The notes below the pieces were generated by a model. That model worked only from the letters and a program-made list of their open reading frames with translations, was not told where the DNA came from and made no database searches. The translations under genes were made by a program, and so were the position numbers. Positions 58,964 to 64,000 of a DNA stretch of 64,000 bases are shown here, one piece after another. Source of the DNA: Vibrio taketomensis (GTDB lineage Bacteria > Pseudomonadota > Gammaproteobacteria > Enterobacterales > Vibrionaceae); assembly GCF_009938165.1 (NCBI RefSeq), contig NZ_AP019649.1, positions 682,001 through 746,000 on the forward strand. The letters run 5' to 3'. How positions within the stretch are numbered: position 1 is the first letter of the stretch; each line of letters starts with the position of its first letter.

Positions 58964-59474
58964 TTAGGCTCTAGTGCACATTACGTACATTATGTTAAAT
59001 GTTGTTTTGGGAATTTGGCGGCAGGGAGATGCGTTCTCTGCGTCACTTGCGATGTCAGCCATAATGAATGATAAAGGGTTTTCTTGGTTCCCTGATAGCT
59101 CCAGTACCTGCTTAGCATTCCAGTTCTCACGGCTACGGCATCGTAACCAGAACTCCATCGCTCGTACGTCAGGTGGCAATTCTTCTGTATTGAACAATCT
59201 CACCCGAACTCAAAACCTTCTCCTTCACTGTAACGCCAGTAGCGCGTTTGAATAGCTGATAAGCAACTTCTGCATCGGCTTGTAACTTGCCACGTTTACG
59301 AGCCTCAGCGAACTTGGGATATAAGCTGACCCAATGAAATATCGTATCACGATGAACGTCAAAGAAATGCGCTAAGTCTTGGTCTCTAGCTCCCAATAAG
59401 CAGAGCTTGTAGGCTTGCTTTGCGTATTCGATTTGGTACTTGTTGTTATTACAGTTACCTAAAGGTCCAGGCAT
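58964..59474 (-). pseudogene. Phage terminase small subunit-like HTH protein, one frameshift
   Basis: The N-terminal part (59169-59474) reads YAKQAYKLCLLGARDQDLAH then FFDVHRDTIFHWVSLYPKF, a helix-turn-helix as in TerS proteins, and ADAEVAYQLFKRATGVTVKE. The second frame (58964-59203) continues NTEELPPDVRAMEFWLRCRS and RENWNAKQVLELSG, the usual continuation in these small terminases (LPPD...FWLKNRRPxxW). One base is missing or extra near 59200. ATG 59472-59474 follows AGGAAG. TerS recognises DNA for packaging into capsids, so this gene suggests redirected packaging of a satellite. About 165 residues when joined. Confidence 0.75.
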
Positions 59475-59711
59475 ACACTTCCTTTATTAGATGGTTCTAA
59501 TATTAATTTTAATGTAATGTAGGAGTTAATTCTTTAATCAGTCAAAATACACATACTCACTAAGCAACATCTCATTGTTACAATATCCCCCTATAGGGGT
59601 AATGTAACTGTAATGAGATATATTTGCTTAATGCTCTGGTTGTGCCAAAGCGTTACAGTTACAAGGTGATGCATGTAACTATAATTGTAATGGTAATACG
59701 AACAGTAGAAT
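59475..59711. other. Non-coding region with iterons between terS-like gene and helicase
   Basis: About 240 AT-rich bases containing the palindrome and TGTAAY repeats listed separately; no gene. Confidence 0.55.
59569..59691. repeat. Palindrome and TGTAAY iteron cluster, candidate origin or operator
   Basis: A large palindrome is centred at about 59594: core CCCCTATAGGGG (59588-59599), with outer arms ATCTCATTGTTACA (59569-59582) and TGTAACTGTAATGAGAT (59603-59619). To its right the exact inverted copy TTACAGTTACA (59653-59663) of TGTAACTGTAA, then TGTAACT (59674-59680) and TGTAAT (59686-59691). In total about seven TGTAAY units in 120 bases. Confidence 0.65.
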
Positions 59712-61090
59712 TTAGCTTTGATTAACCAATGAAATCTGCTTTAGTTCTTTATCTACTGAAATCTGCCCGTTTTTTCTAGTTGTTGGATTGCGTGTTAATT
59801 GAGTTCGTGAGTTACCATCGCTAACGTCTTTAACTTGCTGTTCTTTAAATGATTTATTTAAATTCTCTCGACTACAGCTTCCCCGGAAGACGTTAAGATA
59901 GATAGTTTGACGGTGGTGTTTTTGAGGATTGGGAGATTTTCGATTCCTTTTTCATACCTTCTTTTGTGTTGGACTGGTCGTGCGACATAGTGAAGTACTG
60001 CCTTGTGGTCTGACAGGCTTACACGGGATAGACAAATTACTTGCGGAATCATAGGTTCTGAATCTTTTGTTTGGTACAGGTAGTAGGTAGCTTGAAGCGT
60101 TATGTTTACGTTCAATCCGAAATTCAGTATCTAATGCAGCTTTGAGTGATGAGTTGCCACGAGCCCCTTGTTGCATCCTTACCTGTATGGTGAACAAGCA
60201 AGATAGCTGCTTGGGTGTGCTGTTTCAGGCGGTCACATGCGGCGATAAATGCTCCCATATCTTTGGCACTATTCTCGTCACCATTACCAAAGCATCGTGC
60301 TAGAGTATCAATAACTATCATTTTGATATCGCCATGCTTTCGACAAGTAAAATCAATCACTTTAAGTAATTGTTCGAAGTCATTACTTTGCGTGAGTGCT
60401 AGCGGTTGCCCAATTCGGAATAGGTTGTGTGTTTCTTGGCCATTGATTAGCTCCCAAGCTTTGATCCGTTTGCTTAGTCCAACATCCCCTTCTGCAGCAA
60501 TGTATATTACGTTTCCCTGAGTCACACCGCTTGTTCCCCATGGAGTGCCAGTGACTACACACGCAGCTAAATCCGTAGCATGAAAAGATTTGAAAGAGCC
60601 GGAAGGCCCATAAACCATGTTCAATGAATTAGCTTGAAATTGATTTTCAACAATCCATTGCACTTCTTCATCCCATCCTTGAGAGCCCGATTTAACAACG
60701 AAAGAGTCAAGTTGTTCGCGTTTTGGTTCAAATAAGCCAACCAAAGAACGATTATATTCTGTAACAGTCATTCCGGTTCCATGAACCGCAAGTGTATTAG
60801 CAAGACTAAATACGCTCGACTGAAAGATACTGATTCCGATTATTAGCAACTTCGAATTTGCACTGGCCTGAGGTAAGGATGGGTTCCCCGTTGCAATCTA
60901 GGTGGTACAGCATATTGTCGTAGATGCGCACAGATGGTTTTAATTCCTCTACATCAGGCAGGCACCAATCAGAGTCATTGACACGATAAAAACCTAGGTA
61001 AGTTAGAAGTTTGTCCCAATCGAAAAACTTATTGAAATGATCAAGAGGGTCAATCGTTTTTTGCGCTCGGAGGGGCTAGTGCCATTGTTT
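59712..61090 (-). pseudogene. RepA-like AAA ATPase (replicative helicase), frameshifted
   Basis: A RecA/RepA-fold hexameric helicase. Visible: NMVYGPSGSFKSFHATDLA (a Walker A variant GPSGSFKS), GNVIYIAAEGDVGLSKRIKA, Walker B IKMIVIDTLARCFGNGDENS, and ILLVHHTGKDATRGARGNSS, all typical of AAA_25/RepA helicases from plasmids and satellites. Before this, frames give DPLDHFNKFFDWDKLLTYLG and LPDVEELKPSVRIYDNMLYH. Frame breaks lie near 60850, 60170 and 60080. One frame ends VERI at 59858; another continues to a stop at 59712, so the end is uncertain. It may form one primase-helicase gene with the upstream Cys-rich part. Confidence 0.75.
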
Positions 61091-61112
61091 TGAATAAGTG
61101 ATTCGATAACCA

Positions 61113-61763
61113 TCAAAGCAGGAAAAGAAAAGCCAAGTTCTCACTGATAGTGTGGTGTAATCGGCCATTTCCTTCAGTTGGGCATGGTGATAAACAATGC
61201 GCACTCCATTTGTTTTGAATCGCTAACTCATCGCAAAGCCAGTCGGTTAATTTACGCCAATGTGTGTATGAGATGCAGTTATCCAGTGGGATGAGTAATA
61301 CCCATTCTTCAGCATCAGGCTTTAGGTACAGTGCAAATTGGCCGATGTATGGAATACTAAAGAGTTTCGAAACAAATTGATAATAATCGCCATGAGGCAT
61401 TGAGAATTCAATATTGAGAGTGTTGTATAGGCACTTATGCGGTGTTTCCACCCCATCAAGTTCTTGAAGCATACGGCACGATACACGGTACATCTTTGTA
61501 GTCTTGCTTACTAGAAGCCCAAAAGGGCCGCTTGAGCATATCATATAGTAGTCCGATAGGCCCATTAAAGGAGTAAGCTCAGTCAGCATGCACCCTTCAC
61601 TTGAATCACACACCAGTTTGTGTTCACAGAGATTGCATTTTGTTCATTAACATCAACGCTGTGATCGTAACAGTTTTCACATGGGCAATAACGGTTAGAA
61701 AGAACGTTGATATATCCTGATTCATAAGATTTACCTTGCTGTAGCCTAGTGAATGGGTCTTTT
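61113..61763 (-). pseudogene. Cys-rich N-terminal (primase-like?) part of the replication gene, frameshifted
   Basis: The repaired start reads M-K-K-D-P-F-T-R-L-Q-Q-G-K, then SNRYCPCENCYDHSVDVNEQ and LCEHKLVCDSSEGCMLTELT, six cysteines that could bind zinc. Then comes an intact 166-codon frame (61113-61613) ending with WSAHCLSPCPTEGNGRLHHT. The layout (zinc motif, then a domain, then a RepA-type ATPase) resembles primase-helicase proteins of satellites, but I do not recognise the middle domain, so a primase role is inference only. Downstream another frame leads without a clear stop towards the ATPase. Confidence 0.5.
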
Positions 61764-61845
61764 CATTTTAATTTCAGTAATGACAAAACCATTGGCATCT
61801 AGAGTTATGTGATTTGAATTAAACTTCATTTTACTCGATATGGTG

Positions 61846-61878
61846 AACAGCCTCCTTAAGTGTCGAGGCTGTTTTAAG
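61846..61878. terminator. Possible terminator after alpA
   Basis: A perfect stem AACAGCCTC (61846-61854) / GAGGCTGTT (61865-61873); T-runs on either strand are short, so confidence is limited. Confidence 0.45.
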
Positions 61879-61889
61879 TGGTGATGTAT

Positions 61890-62166
61890 CTAGGCTGCTA
61901 GTAAATTTGATAGGTTGCTGTCTAGTTGGCGTTTACGCTCATCAGTTAGACGTGTTACTAATTTTGCAATTTTGTCGTCTGAGTAACCGTTGAATCGGGC
62001 AAGCATGATGCAATCTACTTCAGCTTTAACCCAGCCTACAGAGCGAGTACCGAGAGATACTTGAGAGGGAACAGGCCTTTAGCCATTTGTTTATAAATAA
62101 AGCACGGGAGACACCATATGTCTCAAGAATACTAGGTAAGCGCACAATGCGTTGTTCGACAATCAT
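61890..62166 (-). pseudogene. alpA: AlpA-family transcriptional regulator, frameshifted
   Basis: ATG 62164-62166 follows AGGAGAA. The start reads MIVEQRIVRLPSILETYGVS; after small frame changes near 62080-62100 and 62045 the product continues LYKQMAKGLFPSQVSLGTRS, VGWVKAEVDCIMLARFNGYS and DDKIAKLVTRLTDERKRQLD, about 92 residues in all. This is the MerR-like AlpA/excisionase family found beside P4-type integrases, where it controls integrase and excision or satellite induction. Confidence 0.85.
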
Positions 62167-62359
62167 GTTTTCTCCTGACGTCTATAGAAACGGTGTGCTA
62201 TATTATTATGGGAAGTATCTTCAAATCGGACAGCAACTCCGTAGATGGTGTCTTTTATTGACAGTATTACTTCTTTCATTGCAAGGTCGAAAGACTCGCT
62301 AATTAACTTAAGTATTTTTTTGCGAGATCAGTGCTGTCAATGAGTTTAATTAGGTGTTT

Positions 62360-62891
62360 TTACTCTTGAGTTGCCAATATGTGATGCGGAAAATTGTTCG
62401 AGCATGGTTGAAAGCTGTGAGTACATTTTTGAGTGTCTTTGCTGTATACATCACTTACAAGCAGCACAAAATCATGCATGAAGTTGTTGAATTCTTTGCG
62501 ATATCGTTGTATTTGACGATTTGGGTACTTGTTAATGTTTAACTCAAGCAGATGGCTAATTGCCTTGTTTGCTGTTTTTCGGTCTGATGCATAATGGTCA
62601 ATAAGTGCAACTAGAAAGCCGTTTGAAAGTAAGGTTTTTGATCTTTCTTGTACCCTGATGTAGTTAAAATAACCAGACCCCATGACATTGATATGCTTAT
62701 CGAATGTTTCAATATCAATTGATTTAATGCCTTGATTTAAAAGAATTTCTTGAATGTCATCGAATTCTTTTGAGAACGATTCGAGGGTTAGTTTTACCAG
62801 AACTATTATTGCCTTTATTACTGTAACGGTGGTGTGTAAAACCTGCTAAGGTTATTGATTCAAAATTATTTATTTTTAACATATCTAACAT
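62360..62891 (-). pseudogene. Hypothetical island protein, one frameshift
   Basis: ATG 62889-62891 opens MLDMLKINNFESITLAGFTH; after SSGK near 62795 the frame shifts by one A in an A run and continues LTLESFSKEFDDIQEILLNQ, HINVMGSGYFNYIRVQERSK and ends NNFPHHILATQE at 62360. The joined product has about 177 residues. No family was recognised; it is soluble, basic and helix-rich (HLLELNINKYPNRQIQRYRK). It lies between alpA and int. Confidence 0.55.
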
Positions 62892-62996
62892 TTTGTTTGT
62901 CTGATTGTTTAATAGTAATAAACAAAATGTATGGAAGACGCTTCCATACATTGTTTCATTTCTAGTTATTAGTGAGACAGCGAGATAGACTTTGAT

Positions 62997-64000
62997 CTAT
63001 ATGCTTACCCACCAACACATCATTTCAGTGCGTCTCTCGATGTATTTTGCTCTGTTATATGCGCGTCGAACTGAATTCTTATCGACATGCGCTAGTGCAG
63101 CTTCAATGATGTCTGGGTGCCATCCTCTTCGTTCAATGTAGTACTGGCGAGAGCTCTTAGTCCATGAGCGACGAGCTTTCCTTCATATCCCATACGCTTT
63201 AAAGCCATATTGGCTGTTTGTGGGTTTACAGGTTCATTGCGTTTTCGGTCGGCAGGAAAATATATGGAGACCCATCACTACACTTTTCGCTTGTTCAGTA
63301 TCCGCAAAGCTTGCGGAGTCAATGGAACGATGTGTTCTAAACCTTTTTCATGCGATTGGTGGAACAATCCAAAGCATCTCTCCCAGTTAATTTCATTCCA
63401 CTTAGCACCAGCAGCCTCAGATGGACGAACCATAGTATGAAGTTGCCACTCTATGAGCAGTCTTGTTATACGCCTGATATTGGCGTTCATAAGGTCTACC
63501 ATTAGTTGACCAAGCTGTTCTGGCTTGAGTGTGGGCATGTGAGTTGCTTTGGTGAACGAAATGCATGTCGAACACCTGCTAAAAGGTTGAATTCGATAAG
63601 CCCAACATTTACAGCAAATGTCATTACTTCATTTAATCGTTGGCAGACTCGCTTAACAGTTTCCAAACTTCCTTTTCTGCTAGTGGTCTTAGCGAGTTGA
63701 TAACTATCATTGGCGTTATTTGGTCAATTGGTGTGTTACCAATCTTAGGTAATACATGGAGTTCTAGAGAACGCAAAATATCGATTCCATGCTCATTACT
63801 AACATTGTGTTTTTAATTTCAAACCATTGAGCAATGACGTTTTCCAATAAAAGAGATTGCTTATTGGCTTCTTGATTGATGTGGTCTAATGGGTCGATCC
63901 CTTCGCAAGTAGCGATAGGTATTCATCGCGTTTGTTTCTAGCATCTTTAAGAGCAACGATAGGGTATCGGCCAATCGATAGGTTTGTTCTTTTATGGGTT
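62997..64000 (-). CDS. int: P4-type tyrosine integrase (N-terminus beyond the window; frameshifted)
   Basis: The gene enters from the right edge. Its visible N-terminal part reads NLSIGRYPIVALKDARNKRD and EYLSLLAKGIDPLDHINQEA (the DUF4102-type domain), followed by a core-binding part (LPKIGNTPIDQITPMIVINS). The catalytic domain has the first Arg in LHTMVRPSEAAGAKWNEI, the HxLR box in KLVAHGLRALASTTL, the second His in AALAHVDKNSVRRAYNR and the tyrosine nucleophile in RRAYNRAKYIERR. It ends at TAG 62997. Several single-base breaks occur (near 63140, 63300, 63540, 63800, 63910). Such enzymes recombine at tRNA or tmRNA 3' ends, which fits the ssrA remnant at 50.0 kb. Confidence 0.88.

Noticed and set aside
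1..64000. CRISPR arrays, integron attC repeats, insertion sequences, rRNA or tRNA genes
   Set aside because: I looked for regular spaced repeats, transposase motifs and tRNA-like ends on both strands and found none apart from the ssrA remnant.

Overview
The window is a piece of a Vibrio-type (Vibrionaceae) chromosome. The evidence is the gene order rlmN-rodZ-ispG-hisS-yfgM-bamB-der-xseA-guaB-guaA, a DUF2850-like protein (a family I know only from vibrios), a recC-recB-recD order with no ptrA between recC and recB, and moderate GC content. No rRNA or tRNA gene, CRISPR array, integron attC repeat or insertion sequence was seen.

Bases 1-35 kb are core genome: recCBD (recC truncated by the window edge), argA behind two candidate ArgR boxes, a DUF2850 protein, mltA, tcdA-csdE, rlmN, then the rodZ-ispG-hisS-yfgM-bamB unit, der, a free-standing AlaX-like editing protein, yfgJ, xseA, guaB and guaA (with a PurR box in front of guaA). 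These are followed by transport and metabolic genes: satP, an alanine/glycine:cation symporter, metY, a DUF808 membrane protein, an RNase J/CPSF-like metallo-beta-lactamase enzyme, and a GNAT-nitrilase fusion gene split by a frameshift.

Bases 36-50 kb are accessory. There is an orphan beta-class (type III Mod-like) DNA methyltransferase with one frameshift. A minus-strand operon follows: DeoR-type regulator, iron alcohol dehydrogenase, class II aldolase, NhaC-family antiporter, MtnA-like isomerase and MtnK-like kinase. Together these match the DHAP shunt, which salvages 5-deoxyribose/5-methylthioribose to DHAP plus an aldehyde that the dehydrogenase can reduce. Two very similar further NhaC-family genes flank it as direct repeats.

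From about 49.96 kb on there is a genomic island whose left edge is a copy of the 3' end of ssrA (tmRNA) plus its native terminator. Reading leftward from the right edge it holds a P4-type integrase (cut by the window end), a hypothetical gene, an AlpA regulator, a Cys-rich/primase-like region and RepA-like AAA ATPase, an iteron/palindrome cluster, a terminase-small-subunit-like gene, a hypothetical gene, and a type I restriction-modification operon hsdM-hsdS-(DUF2971)-hsdR with a small trailing gene. The int-alpA-replication-terS layout is that of a phage satellite (Gram-negative PICI or P4-like), here with restriction-modification cargo.

Caution: the island genes and the DeoR gene carry many 1-2 base indels, mostly losses in short homopolymers or dinucleotide runs. 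When these are repaired by eye, the proteins read through as conserved sequence without in-frame stops in almost all places. I therefore think most of these frameshifts are sequencing or assembly errors rather than real decay, but that is inference.
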